Source of the DNA: Microbulbifer sp. TB1203
GTDB taxonomy: Bacteria; Pseudomonadota; Gammaproteobacteria; Pseudomonadales; Cellvibrionaceae
NCBI RefSeq assembly: GCF_030997045.1
Contig: NZ_CP116899.1
Span: 930,001-994,000, forward strand
Direction: 5' to 3'
Length of the DNA stretch: 64,000 nt
This document shows positions 53,187 through 61,966 of the stretch, piece by piece (the stretch's first letter is position 1; each line of letters begins with the position of its first letter). A program made the translations under genes and the position numbers. The notes beneath the pieces were generated by a model. It did no database searches and had not been told where the DNA came from. It saw nothing but the letters and a program-made list of their open reading frames with translations.

Positions 53187-53526
53187 AATAGGCGGCCGGG
53201 TAGCACTTCAATTCCCATGTGCACACTCCAGAGCCTCCGCTTCCGGCCTCTTGCTCTGCATTGTGGAAGCGATTCTGCTCGAGAGGCTTATAAAACCTTC
53301 GGCTCTATGTCCGCCTACATTTACAACAATCCAAACTTAGCAGAGGAATAATGTTCCTTGAAGAACCCCCATCACGGGTTATTCTTATCAATATGGCGTC
53401 GTCTTCTTCCGCCGTTGTGCATTTGGTGAAGAATGGATTGGCACCAAAGGGCTCGGGCAGGGGCGTATTGTTCCGCCAAAACTGAGCCTCCATACACGCA
53501 ACAGCCAGGGGTCAACAGGTGGGTTT
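53187..53526. other. gene-free interval, nothing recognised
   Basis: 340 bases between the MauE-like gene and the next small gene. No repeat module, terminator or convincing frame was seen. Short frames on both strands lack ribosome binding sites and family features. Confidence 0.5.
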
Positions 53527-53979
53527 ATGAAAAAGCTACTGCTTCCGCTGATTATTTTGCTGCTGATTATCGGCTATTTTATGTCGCGCGATCGCGACGA
53601 TTCCGCGAAGGATGCCTACGACTCGCTCGAAACGCCCGAGAGCGAACAGATGACACCGCCGGATAACAGATCCCCCGACGAGGGAACCATGCCCCGCGAG
53701 GAAAGCACACCGCCGGATAGGGATACGCCCCGGGAATCCGACCAGCCGGATACCACACCGCCGGGCGACGATACCAGCGACTCCCTGATGAATAAGACCG
53801 AAGATGCCGCCTCCGATGCCGGAGAGGCATTGGGAGACGTGACAGAAAAGGCGGGCAGTGCAGTTGAAGAGGCCGGTGACGCGGCTAAGAAGGCGGCCGA
53901 ACGGGCGGCGGAAAAGTTACGCGGTGAAGATGCCGCCGAAGAGGATTCCTCCTCGGAGGAAGAGCCGCAGGGCAATTGA
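53527..53979 (+). CDS. small membrane-anchored, charged low-complexity protein
   Basis: 150 residues. A single N-terminal membrane helix (KKLLLPLIILLLIIGYFMS) is followed by an acidic, proline-rich stretch (about 25-85). A helical repeat with LEA/apolipoprotein-like periodicity (EDAASDAGEALGDVTEKAG, EEAGDAAKKAAERAAEKL) comes next, and the tail is acidic (EEDSSSEEEP). No family is recognised. The composition suggests an extended periplasmic or cytoplasmic segment. AACAGGTGGGTTT precedes the ATG. Confidence 0.65.
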   Translation: MKKLLLPLIILLLIIGYFMSRDRDDSAKDAYDSLETPESEQMTPPDNRSPDEGTMPREESTPPDRDTPRESDQPDTTPPGDDTSDSLMNKTEDAASDAGEALGDVTEKAGSAVEEAGDAAKKAAERAAEKLRGEDAAEEDSSSEEEPQGN

Positions 53980-54037
53980 TGCTAGTGCCAAGTAGAGGTC
54001 GCGACAGCGGCTTTTACCCGGTAGCCGGTGACAATTG

Positions 54038-54406
54038 ATGATAGAACACTACTGGCACTGCGATCACTCGGTGCTCGAAATTTGTCCTCTGGGGCCGCTG
54101 CAGGAAACAGATTTCCAGGCCTTGGAGGCGCAGGTGGATCCGGTGATCAGTGAACACGGCTGCCTGGCAGGGTTGCTGATCAATGCGGCCCATTTCCCCG
54201 GCTGGGAGAGTTTTGCCGCACTGATCTCACACTGCGTTTTCATACGCGACTACCACAAGCGTATCCATAAAATTGCCGTTGTATCCGATCACACATTGTT
54301 GGGCTTTATGCCCCGGCTGGTGGACCACTTCGTCGGTGCCGAGGTGCGGCCTTTCCCCGCCGATGGCTATCAGCAGGCGCTGAACTGGCTGGTCGAACCG
54401 GGGTAG
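54038..54406 (+). CDS. SpoIIAA/STAS-like domain protein
   Basis: 122 residues, a single domain of the SpoIIAA-like type (CRAL-TRIO/STAS-related fold): VLEICPLGPLQETDFQALE, CLAGLLINAAHFPGWESFAA, HKRIHKIAVVSDHTLLG and VDHFVGAEVRPFP. Members are small cytoplasmic proteins thought to bind lipids or other ligands. Function unknown. Its TAG stop (54404-54406) lies in a GTAGGAGCGG repeat end. ATG 54038 is preferred over TTG 54035. Confidence 0.78.
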   Translation: MIEHYWHCDHSVLEICPLGPLQETDFQALEAQVDPVISEHGCLAGLLINAAHFPGWESFAALISHCVFIRDYHKRIHKIAVVSDHTLLGFMPRLVDHFVGAEVRPFPADGYQQALNWLVEPG

Positions 54407-54526
54407 GAGCGGTCATGGCGGCGGACGAGGCCGGCCATTACTCCACCGTTACCCCAAAACACAGGTTTGGCCTCGCCCCGATAGTCAGTTAGCATCCCCG
54501 TCTTCTAAAACGACCCGGAAATTTCC

Positions 54527-55330
54527 TTGATCGATCAACTGGCTATAACCGCTAGCGCCGCCGAGTGGCTGCCGGCCGCGCGACAGCTGGCGGACGAATT
54601 GCAATTGCGCTGTCTGGATTGCGCGGAGCCGAGCCGGCTCGATGCGCCGGCTTTCGTATTGCAGCGGGGCGAGCGCCTGCAGCTGTGTGCCACCGGGCGC
54701 AAGGCGCCCGGACCGGTCTTCGTGGATTTTGTCGGCGGCACCGCTGCGCACCGGCGCAAATACGGTGGAGGTAAAGGACAGCAGATTGCCAAAGCCGTGG
54801 GCCTGCGCAGCGGATTTTATCCGAGCGTGGTAGATGCCACCGCAGGGCTGGGTCGGGACGCCTTCGTACTCGCCTCTCTCGGCTGCAAAGTACATATGCT
54901 CGAGCGCAATCCGGTGGTGCGCGCGCTCCTGCGCGACGGCCTGGATCGATTGCAGAAAGCCGCCCTGGAAGACATCGAATTGGCCCCGATAGCACAGCGC
55001 CTCAACCTTGAAGAGAGCGACGTTTCTGCGCGGGAGTGGCTGCAGGACCAGGCGCCGGAATCGATACCGGTGGTCTATCTGGACCCGATGTTTCCGGAGC
55101 GCGGCAAGAGCGCCGGGGTAAAGAAGGAAATGGCGGCCTTCCACCAGTTGGTGGGTAGCGATGAAGATGCGGACGGATTACTCGAGCCGGCCTTTGCCGC
55201 CTGTTACTACCGCACCGTGGTAAAACGGCCACGGCTGGCCCCTTTTCTGGCGGCGAGAAAACCTTCGCTGTCATTGGAAGGGAAGTCGGGGCGATTCGAT
55301 ATCTACACGAAGCACGGCGTGCCGGGGTGA
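54527..55330 (+). CDS. rsmJ: 16S rRNA (guanine(1516)-N(2))-methyltransferase
   Basis: 267 residues from a TTG start (MIDQLAITASAAEW). SAM-binding motif I is VVDATAGLGRDAFVLASLGC, followed by VHMLERNPVVRALLRDGLDR. The catalytic-region signature VYLDPMFPERGKSAGVKKEM is diagnostic of RsmJ (YhiQ). It methylates N2 of G1516 in 16S rRNA. RYVK-type ends (KRPRLAPFLAARKPSLSLEG) complete the family. No good Shine-Dalgarno is visible in front of the TTG (CCGGAAATTTCC), so expression may be low. Confidence 0.93.
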   Translation: MIDQLAITASAAEWLPAARQLADELQLRCLDCAEPSRLDAPAFVLQRGERLQLCATGRKAPGPVFVDFVGGTAAHRRKYGGGKGQQIAKAVGLRSGFYPSVVDATAGLGRDAFVLASLGCKVHMLERNPVVRALLRDGLDRLQKAALEDIELAPIAQRLNLEESDVSAREWLQDQAPESIPVVYLDPMFPERGKSAGVKKEMAAFHQLVGSDEDADGLLEPAFAACYYRTVVKRPRLAPFLAARKPSLSLEGKSGRFDIYTKHGVPG

Positions 55331-55346
55331 CGATGGAAAGGCCCCC

Positions 55347-55532
55347 TGTAAGGGCGAACACAAGGTTTGCCCCGAATGGCACTGACTTAAGCCGGGATTC
55401 GCTATTTTTGTAGGATGGGCAAAGCGCAGCGTGCCCATCAAAGCCGCGGATGATGGGCACGTCGCTACGCTCCTTTACCCATCCTACGGAGGTTGCAACA
55501 CTTAAGTCAGTGCCATTCAGGTTCGCCCCTAC
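55347..55532. repeat. nested palindromic repeats (GTAGGATGGGC copy inside a larger inverted repeat)
   Basis: The inner element 55410-55487 begins GTAGGATGGGCAAAG and ends TTTACCCATCCTAC, the family also found at 3622-3742. It is flanked by GAATGGCACTGACTTAAG (55374-55391) and its exact reverse complement (55501-55518). Outside these are TGTAAGGGCGAAC and GTTCGCCCCTACA. The arrangement suggests one repeat element inserted symmetrically inside another. Confidence 0.85.
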
Positions 55533-55541
55533 ATTTCTCGG

Positions 55542-56927
55542 TCAGCAGTTGACGGCGTTGACCGCCAGCCCGCCCAGCGATGTCTCCTTGTACTTGCTCC
55601 GCATATCCACACCGGTCTGGCGCATGGTCTCGATCACGCTGTCGAGCGGCACGATATGCGCACCGTCGCCGCGAAGGGCGAGGCGGGCGGCGTTGATGGC
55701 CTTGACTGCGCCCATGGTGTTGCGTTCGATACAGGGCACCTGCACCAGGCCGCCGATAGGATCACAGGTGAGCCCCAGATTGTGTTCCATGCCGATTTCC
55801 GCGGCGTTTTCGATCTGCTGGTTGCTGCCGCCCTGGACCGCGGCCAGGCCGGCGGAGGCCATGGAGCAGGCCACGCCGATCTCGCCCTGGCAGCCCACTT
55901 CAGCGGCGGAGATGGAGGCGTTCTTTTTGAAAAGCATGCCGATGGCCCCGGCAGTGAGCAGGAATTTCACTACTTGGTCCTTCAGCTCGCCGTGCTTTTC
56001 CGGGTTGTGCACGAACTGCACATAATAGGCGATCACCGCGGGAATCACCCCGGCGGCGCCGTTGGTGGGAGAGGTGACGATACGCCCGCGGGCCGCGTTT
56101 TCCTCATTCACCGCCAGGGCGAAAAGGCTGACCCAGTCGAGAATCGCCAGTCCCTGATTGCGCTCCTCCTCGGGCTGTTTGCTCAGTTCGCGATAGAGTT
56201 CCGCCGCGCGCCGGCGCACATTCAGGCCACCGGGCAGTAATCCCTGCTCGCGGCAGCCGCGCTGGATGGAGGAGTGCATTACCTCCCAGATATTCCACAG
56301 TTGCTGCTTGATTTCCTCTTCGCTGCGGAAAGCCTTTTCATTGGCCATGGCCAGTTCGGCAATGGTCCAGTGGTGTTTTTCGCACAGCTCCATCAACTGT
56401 TTTGCGGAGCTGAAATCGTAGGGCAGCAGGGTGGCTATCTGGTCCTTTTGGGCGAAATCCTCCTCCGACAATACGAAGCCGCCGCCGATGGAAAAATAGC
56501 TGCGCTCGAAAAGCAGTTCGCCATCGGCGTAGGCCTGGCAGGTCATGCCGTTGGCGTGCCGGGATAGAAATTCCTCTTTGTGGAAGACCAGATCGCGGTC
56601 GCGAACAAATCCGATGTTTTTATCGAGGTTCAGCCGCAATTGCCGATCCTGATCGATCTGTGCGAGCTTGTGGTCGATGGCGTCCACATCGATGGTGTCC
56701 GGAGCCTCGCCGAGGAGGCCCATCAGCACGGCCATATCGGTGCCGTGGCCGATACCGGTAAGGGCCAGGGAGCCGTACAGGTGTACCTGTACCCGGTCGG
56801 TATTCCGCAGCTGTTGCCGGTCTTCCAGGTCCTGGACAAACTGCCGCGCCGCCACCATAGGGCCTACGGTATGAGAACTGGAGGGGCCTACGCCGATTTT
56901 GAAAAGTTCGAAAACGCTGATGCTCAT
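55542..56927 (-). CDS. sdaA: L-serine ammonia-lyase (iron-sulfur dependent)
   Basis: 461 residues from MSISVFELFKIGVGPSSSHT. The beta-type domain begins with GPSSSHTVGPM. The alpha domain contains SPTNGAAGVIPAV, AEVGCQGEIGVACSMASAGL and GLTCDPIGGLVQVPCIERN, and ends GGLAVNAVNC, whose cysteines bind the oxygen-labile 4Fe-4S cluster. It converts L-serine to pyruvate and ammonia. The 25 additional codons in the open frame upstream overlap a repeat and are not coding. Confidence 0.95.
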   Translation of the reverse strand: MSISVFELFKIGVGPSSSHTVGPMVAARQFVQDLEDRQQLRNTDRVQVHLYGSLALTGIGHGTDMAVLMGLLGEAPDTIDVDAIDHKLAQIDQDRQLRLNLDKNIGFVRDRDLVFHKEEFLSRHANGMTCQAYADGELLFERSYFSIGGGFVLSEEDFAQKDQIATLLPYDFSSAKQLMELCEKHHWTIAELAMANEKAFRSEEEIKQQLWNIWEVMHSSIQRGCREQGLLPGGLNVRRRAAELYRELSKQPEEERNQGLAILDWVSLFALAVNEENAARGRIVTSPTNGAAGVIPAVIAYYVQFVHNPEKHGELKDQVVKFLLTAGAIGMLFKKNASISAAEVGCQGEIGVACSMASAGLAAVQGGSNQQIENAAEIGMEHNLGLTCDPIGGLVQVPCIERNTMGAVKAINAARLALRGDGAHIVPLDSVIETMRQTGVDMRSKYKETSLGGLAVNAVNC

Positions 56928-56954
56928 ACAGTACACATAGCCCGTTTGCTGTTT

Positions 56955-57044
56955 TGTAGGAGCGGCCCATGGCCGCGATCGGCCTGGGAAATAAACCACC
57001 ATTTATCGCGGCCATGGGCGGATGGCCGCCCCGCCGCTCCTACA
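56955..57044. repeat. TGTAGGAGCGG-bounded palindromic repeat upstream of sdaA
   Basis: TGTAGGAGCGGCCCATGGCC at the left and, inverted, ATCGCGGCCATGGGC then CCGCTCCTACA at the right. Long pairing arms around a short AT-rich loop. It lies 28 bases before the sdaA start on the minus strand, so it sits in the 5' leader or promoter of that gene. Confidence 0.85.
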
Positions 57045-57188
57045 GGGTGAGGTGCTTGCACCATTTAGGGGCGAACTTTGCCGATATGGTAGTGACAATC
57101 AAGGCGTCCGGCGATATTCCACACAAAATTCTACAGGTGGGTTATCTGGCAGAATAAACGGGCTTCAATTGCCGCTGGAAGGCAGAAG

Positions 57189-58166
57189 CTACGGCGTATT
57201 CGCGACCAGAACAGCGCGTTTGGGAGCGGGGTGACCTTCCACGGTTTTGTCCGGGGATTCCGGGTCGAGAAAGTCCGCCAGGGATTCGAAGCGCATCCAG
57301 TCCGTGCGGCGTTGCTCGCCGAGGTTGGTGGTGCCCACATCCACCGTGCGGGGATTTTCAAAGCCACACTTGCGCAACCAGCTCTCCAGGGTGGCGGTGC
57401 TGGGGATAAACCACACATTGCGCATCTTGGCGTAGCGATCTTCAGGGACAAGGCAGTCACCGGGCTCGCCGTCGATCACCAGAGTTTCCAGCAGCAACTG
57501 ACCACCGGGGCGCAGTGTGTCACGCAATTCGCGCAGGTGGTCCATGGGTGAGCGGCGATGGTAGAGCACACCCATGGAGAAGGTGGTGTCGAAGGCGTGG
57601 AGTTTGGGCGGCAGTGCCTCGATGCCCAGGGGCAGCAGGTCTACGGGCTGCTCCCAGCCCAGGTATTTTTTCAGCGCGTAAAACTGGGCGACGTATTTTG
57701 CGGAGGGATCGATGCCGATCACCCGCCGCGCGCCGGCGCCGAACTGGCGCCAGCAGTGATAGCCATTGCCACAGCCCACATCCAGTACCAGGCGGTTTTC
57801 CAGCGGCTCCAGATGCGGCAGCACGCGCTCCCATTTCCAGTCGGAGCGCCATTCGGTATCGATAAAGAGATCGAAAATTTCCCAGGGGCCCTTGCGCCAG
57901 GGATGCAGTTTGCGCAACTGTTTTTCCAGTGCTTGCAACTGCTCCGGGGAGGCGTCCGCGGCGCTGCCAATACGCACTTTCTCCCGCAGCTCGACGGCGG
58001 ATGGGGAAATATCCGGCAGCGCATCGAATGCGGCCCGCCAATCCGGGAGATCCCCCCAGCGCTCCGGGCTGAGACCGGCGGCGATCTGCTCCGGCAGCTG
58101 AGCCAGCCAGGGGCGCAGGGCGGGGATATGTTGGATGCCGGCGTAGAAGTTGGTGTAGTCGATCAT
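57189..58166 (-). CDS. cmoB: tRNA uridine 34 carboxymethyltransferase
   Basis: 325 residues from MIDYTNFYAGIQHI. KLHPWRKGPWEIFDLFIDTEW is the CmoB signature. The SAM site is VLDVGCGNGYHCWRQFGAGA, followed by VIGIDPSAKYVAQF and MGVLYHRRSPMDHLRELR. CmoB uses carboxy-S-adenosyl-L-methionine made by CmoA to convert 5-hydroxyuridine to 5-oxyacetyluridine at tRNA position 34. It is downstream of cmoA, with a palindromic repeat between them. Confidence 0.96.
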   Translation of the reverse strand: MIDYTNFYAGIQHIPALRPWLAQLPEQIAAGLSPERWGDLPDWRAAFDALPDISPSAVELREKVRIGSAADASPEQLQALEKQLRKLHPWRKGPWEIFDLFIDTEWRSDWKWERVLPHLEPLENRLVLDVGCGNGYHCWRQFGAGARRVIGIDPSAKYVAQFYALKKYLGWEQPVDLLPLGIEALPPKLHAFDTTFSMGVLYHRRSPMDHLRELRDTLRPGGQLLLETLVIDGEPGDCLVPEDRYAKMRNVWFIPSTATLESWLRKCGFENPRTVDVGTTNLGEQRRTDWMRFESLADFLDPESPDKTVEGHPAPKRAVLVANTP

Positions 58167-58192
58167 AATTCGAAGTCGGTTCGGAGTGCACT

Positions 58193-58281
58193 TGTAGGAG
58201 CGGCCCATGGCCGCGATCGGCTTTACTACGTAGCCAAGCCGATCGCGGCCATGGGCCGCTCCCGGCCGGACCGCTCCTACA
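58193..58281. repeat. TGTAGGAGCGG-bounded palindrome between cmoA and cmoB
   Basis: TGTAGGAGCGGCCCATGGCC pairs with GGCCATGGGCCGCTCC. The arms are nearly perfect over about 35 bases around ACTACGTAG, with CCGCTCCTACA as the far end. Located in the intercistronic gap, it could stabilise or attenuate the transcript. Confidence 0.85.
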
Positions 58282-58293
58282 GGGTGGTTTCGT

Positions 58294-59031
58294 TCAGGTT
58301 TTTGCCTTTATGGCAATCAGGGACGCAAAATTAAAACACTGGAACCACACGTCGACGCTGGTAAAACCCACCGACTTCAGGCGCTCACGATGGGTGTCCA
58401 GGGTTTCCGGGATCAGCACATTTTCCAGCGCGGTGCGTTTCTGGGCGATTTCCAGTTCGCTGTAGCCGTTGGCGCGCTTGAAGGCGTGGTGCAAATCGAT
58501 CATCAGTTCCCGGTGGTCGGGATCGGTAAAGTCCACCTTTTCCGAGATAATCAGTATGCCCCCCGGCCGCAGGCCATCGCAGATTTTCTGCAGAATGCCC
58601 TCGCGCTTCTCCACGGGAATAAACTGCAAAGTGAAATTGAGCACCACCACCGAGGCATTTTCGATTTTGATATTCTGCAGGTCGTCGCAGACCAACTGTA
58701 CCGGAACCTGCCCGCTGTCCGCCGCCAGCACCTGGTGCGCGCGCTCGATCATCGCACTGGAGTTGTCCACCGCAATAATTTCACAGTCCGCGGCGGGGAT
58801 GCGGTGGCGCATGGCCAGGGTGGCGGCGCACAGGGAACTGCCCAGGTCGTAGCAACGGCTGCCGGCCTGTGCGTAGCGCTCCGCCAGGGTGCCGATCATC
58901 GCCACGATGGTGGTGTAGCCGGGCACCGAGCGCTGGATCATATCCGGAAAGACGTCGACCACCGACTGGTCGAACTGGAAGCCGGTGACGTCGCCCAGGG
59001 GGTTGGCGTAGATGTTGTCGTGTTTGGTCAT
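58294..59031 (-). CDS. cmoA: carboxy-S-adenosyl-L-methionine synthase
   Basis: 245 residues starting MTKHDNIYANPLGDVTGFQFD. FDQSVVDVFPDMIQRSVPGY is the CmoA-specific prephenate-binding region. CYDLGSSLCAATLAM and IIAVDNSSAMIERA form the SAM site and VVVLNFTLQFIPVEKRE follows. It converts SAM and prephenate to carboxy-SAM for CmoB. It begins 22 bases after the stop of the M16 peptidase gene and probably shares its transcript. Confidence 0.96.
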   Translation of the reverse strand: MTKHDNIYANPLGDVTGFQFDQSVVDVFPDMIQRSVPGYTTIVAMIGTLAERYAQAGSRCYDLGSSLCAATLAMRHRIPAADCEIIAVDNSSAMIERAHQVLAADSGQVPVQLVCDDLQNIKIENASVVVLNFTLQFIPVEKREGILQKICDGLRPGGILIISEKVDFTDPDHRELMIDLHHAFKRANGYSELEIAQKRTALENVLIPETLDTHRERLKSVGFTSVDVWFQCFNFASLIAIKAKT

Positions 59032-59053
59032 GATTTTTTGCCGGGAGCACGCC

Positions 59054-61966
59054 CTACAGTTTTTCCTCCTGCAGGCCGAGTTCCAGGCCCGCTTCGCGGC
59101 CCTGGCTCCCGGTCACCACCGCGGTGCTGGCGTTTTCCGGTTTCAGGTAAGTGTCGGCGACGCGCTTCAGGTCTTCCAATCTCACCTCCGTCACCCGGCG
59201 GCGGAACTCCTCACGCACGGCGTGAGTGCGGCCGTAGAGGGCGGAGTGGAAGGCTTTCTTGGCCTCGCCGGCAGGGGAGCTGGGTTTGTCCAGCGCGCCC
59301 ACCACGCCCAGAATGGCTTCCTCCACCTGCTCGTCCTTTTGCCGGCCGCTGGCCAGCCATTCCAGCGAGGCGTCGAAGTCCGCCAGGGTTTCCGCCATGC
59401 GCGGGTCCCGGTAGGAGTAGAAGCGGAAGACGCCGAGGTTGCTGTCGTGGCTGGCACCCCCGCCGTAGGCGCCGCCCTGTTCGCGGATGCTGCGGTGCAG
59501 GAAGCCATTGCGCAGGAAGCCGCCGAGGACCGCCAGCGGCGCCGCGTCTTCGTGGACCATGGGCACGGTGGCATAGGCCTTGGCGCAGAAGTTGACCTGG
59601 CTGTTGGCCAGCCACAGTTCTCCGACCCGGTGCGGGTCGAAATCTTCCGATGGGGCGGCGGAGGCCTCTACTGTTTCGCTGGCCAGGGGCGCCAGCGCCT
59701 GGGAGTAGTCCGGCAGTTTGTCCTCTTCGCCGATCAGCAGGAACTGGCGCGGCGCAGCGGCGATCTTGCGGTGGATGGCCTGGAACTGTGCGGTGAGTTT
59801 TTCCAGGCCGTCGTCGCTGTCCAGTCCACGCACCAGGGCCTTCAACTGGCGCAGCCCCAACAGGCCACCGGTGGCGTGGCTCTCGAAGGCGGCGCGGTTG
59901 TAACCGGCGCTCGCGGCGGCCATGGCGAGAGCGTGACCGTTGCCCACCACGCCCTGTTCGCGGCGCGCCAGGGTTTGCAGCAGCAATTCCCTGAAGCGTG
60001 GCAGTTCGTCGAAACGCACCTGTTCCACGGTGGCCTGCATCAGTTCGGTGAGCGGCGCCTGGTTGCGGGTCAGGGCCTTGCCGGAGAGTACGAAATAGCT
60101 GGACAGTTGCTGCAGGTCGTCGATATCGGTGCGGCTGCTGGTATAGCTGTGCAGGGCGCCGGCCACGCTGGCCTGCCACTGCTGCACCTGCAGGTAGTCC
60201 TTGTCCCCCAGGCCCACTTCGGTGAGCGCCTGGCAGTAGTAGGGCAGCAGTTGCTTTTCCTCTTCGCTGAGGTCCGGGAGGGCGCAGATCAACTGTTGGT
60301 ATACCAGGCCGTTGGTGCCGGCGCTGTAGCGGGTGAGTTTCTGTTTGCCCAGGCGCGTTTCCTCGCCCTCGACTTTGGGCATCTCTGGCGGGATGTCCTC
60401 CACGCCGACCTTGGGCAGGATGGAGGCGTCGTCCTCGCGCTGCTGGCGATCCAGAAGCGCGGTGGCGGTCTGCACGATCTGCTCTTTTTCGCCATCGCTC
60501 AGGCGGGCTTTGATTTCCGCCAGGCGGGCCTTTTCCGCGGCTTCGCGGCGCCCGGCCAGTGCGTCGTCCGGCGACAGTAGCAGGCGGACGCGGTGCTGGT
60601 TTTCCAGCAGCAATTTGCGCGCGGTGTCGGCGATAAAGCGCGGGTCCTTGATCTGCTCGCGGAGCTTTTCCAGGATGGGGTCGATATTCAGCAGGCCGAT
60701 GGCGTCGCCGCGATGGGTGGCGCCGGTGAGGGCGGTGAGGATCAGTTGCAGACCGTAGGGGTAGCCGTCGCCGGTGATCTCCCGCTGTTGCAGTTCCAAC
60801 TGGTGCAGGGCGGCGGCCACCTGTTCGTAGGGCACGCCGTTTTCCGCCACATCCTCCAGTACCGCGAGCACCTGTTTTTCCAGCTCGTCGGCGCGTTCCC
60901 GCTCGCTGCCCTCGATGCCGCAGACGAACGCGAGTTCGCGCTGGGAGTCGTCGAGGCCACAGAGGGGGGAGGGGGATGTGCCCAGATCGGTGGTCTCCAG
61001 TAGTTTCATCAGCGGCGAGGCGCTGTTGTCCAGCAGCACACCGGTGAGCAGGTGGGCGGTGAGAGATTCCTCCAGGTCGGTGACGTCGCCGAGCAGCCAG
61101 CCGAGCACGATGTGGGTTTTTTCCTCCAGTCCCTCGTCACCGCTGACGGGATAGTGTTCCTCCACCGATATCGGTGCCAGGTAGCGGGTCTCCCGCTCTA
61201 CGCCGATAGTTTTGTCGAGCGGCTCGAATTTGTGCAGCGCCTTTTCCTCGAATACCGCCTGGTGCTCGGCGGCGGGGATATCGCCGAAGGTCATGAAGAT
61301 GGCGTTGCTGGGGTGGTAGTGGCTGCGATAGAAGTTCACCAGCTGCTGGTAGCTGAGCTTGGGAATGTCCGCCGGCTCGCCCCCGGAGTTGTGATGGTAG
61401 GTGGTGGTGGGGAAGAGGTATCTGCTCAGGGTCTGCCACAGCTGGGAGGTCACCGAGCTCATGGCGCCTTTCATTTCATTGAACACCACCCCTTTGTAGA
61501 CCAGCTCGCTGTCCGTGTTGCCGGGTTCGGCGAACTCCAGCCGGTGGCCTTCCTGGGCGAAGTCCAGCGGGTCCAGGCGGGCGAAGAAGACCGCGTCCAG
61601 ATAGACGTCGAGCAGGTTGTCGAAGTCCTTGCGGTTCTGGCTGGCGAAGGGATAGGCGGTCCAGTCGGAGCTGGTAAAGGCGTTCATAAAAGTGTTCAGG
61701 GAACGCCTTATCATCATGAAGAAGGGGTCGCGCACCGGGTATTTTTCGCTGCCGCAGAGGGCGGTATGTTCCAGGATATGGGCGACGCCGCTGGAGTCCT
61801 GGGGAACGGTGCGCAGTGCCACCAGGAAGACGTTTTCCGGATTGTCGGCGGCGATATGCAGGTGTTGGGCGCCGGTTTTGTGGTGTCGGTATTCCTCCAC
61901 CTGCACGCCGAGGGATTCGATGGTTGCACTGGTGACCAGTTCGAAGGCGGGGTGTGCGTTGCTCAA
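59054..61966 (-). CDS. M16 family (presequence protease-like) zinc peptidase
   Basis: 970 residues, M16C type, with four repeated alpha/beta units in one chain. The inverted zinc motif HxxEH is H63-I-L-E66-H67 in SGVAHILEHTALCGSEKYPV, and the distal Glu is in YKGVVFNEMKGAMSS. The later half keeps QGGAYGGGASHDSNLGVFRF, the Arg/Tyr substrate-clamp region. No signal peptide is visible. Relatives degrade short unfolded peptides such as cleaved presequences. It is the first gene of an apparent operon with cmoA and cmoB. Start MSNAHPAFELVTSATIESLG. Confidence 0.92.
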   Translation of the reverse strand: MSNAHPAFELVTSATIESLGVQVEEYRHHKTGAQHLHIAADNPENVFLVALRTVPQDSSGVAHILEHTALCGSEKYPVRDPFFMMIRRSLNTFMNAFTSSDWTAYPFASQNRKDFDNLLDVYLDAVFFARLDPLDFAQEGHRLEFAEPGNTDSELVYKGVVFNEMKGAMSSVTSQLWQTLSRYLFPTTTYHHNSGGEPADIPKLSYQQLVNFYRSHYHPSNAIFMTFGDIPAAEHQAVFEEKALHKFEPLDKTIGVERETRYLAPISVEEHYPVSGDEGLEEKTHIVLGWLLGDVTDLEESLTAHLLTGVLLDNSASPLMKLLETTDLGTSPSPLCGLDDSQRELAFVCGIEGSERERADELEKQVLAVLEDVAENGVPYEQVAAALHQLELQQREITGDGYPYGLQLILTALTGATHRGDAIGLLNIDPILEKLREQIKDPRFIADTARKLLLENQHRVRLLLSPDDALAGRREAAEKARLAEIKARLSDGEKEQIVQTATALLDRQQREDDASILPKVGVEDIPPEMPKVEGEETRLGKQKLTRYSAGTNGLVYQQLICALPDLSEEEKQLLPYYCQALTEVGLGDKDYLQVQQWQASVAGALHSYTSSRTDIDDLQQLSSYFVLSGKALTRNQAPLTELMQATVEQVRFDELPRFRELLLQTLARREQGVVGNGHALAMAAASAGYNRAAFESHATGGLLGLRQLKALVRGLDSDDGLEKLTAQFQAIHRKIAAAPRQFLLIGEEDKLPDYSQALAPLASETVEASAAPSEDFDPHRVGELWLANSQVNFCAKAYATVPMVHEDAAPLAVLGGFLRNGFLHRSIREQGGAYGGGASHDSNLGVFRFYSYRDPRMAETLADFDASLEWLASGRQKDEQVEEAILGVVGALDKPSSPAGEAKKAFHSALYGRTHAVREEFRRRVTEVRLEDLKRVADTYLKPENASTAVVTGSQGREAGLELGLQEEKL

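Noticed and set aside
53305..53493. 62-codon minus-strand open frame
   Set aside because: No ribosome binding site, signal or recognisable family. Likely chance.
59012..60580. 522-codon plus-strand open frame opposite the M16 peptidase
   Set aside because: It is the reverse-strand reading of an intact peptidase gene, and its Val/Gln/Gly/His-rich composition matches no family.
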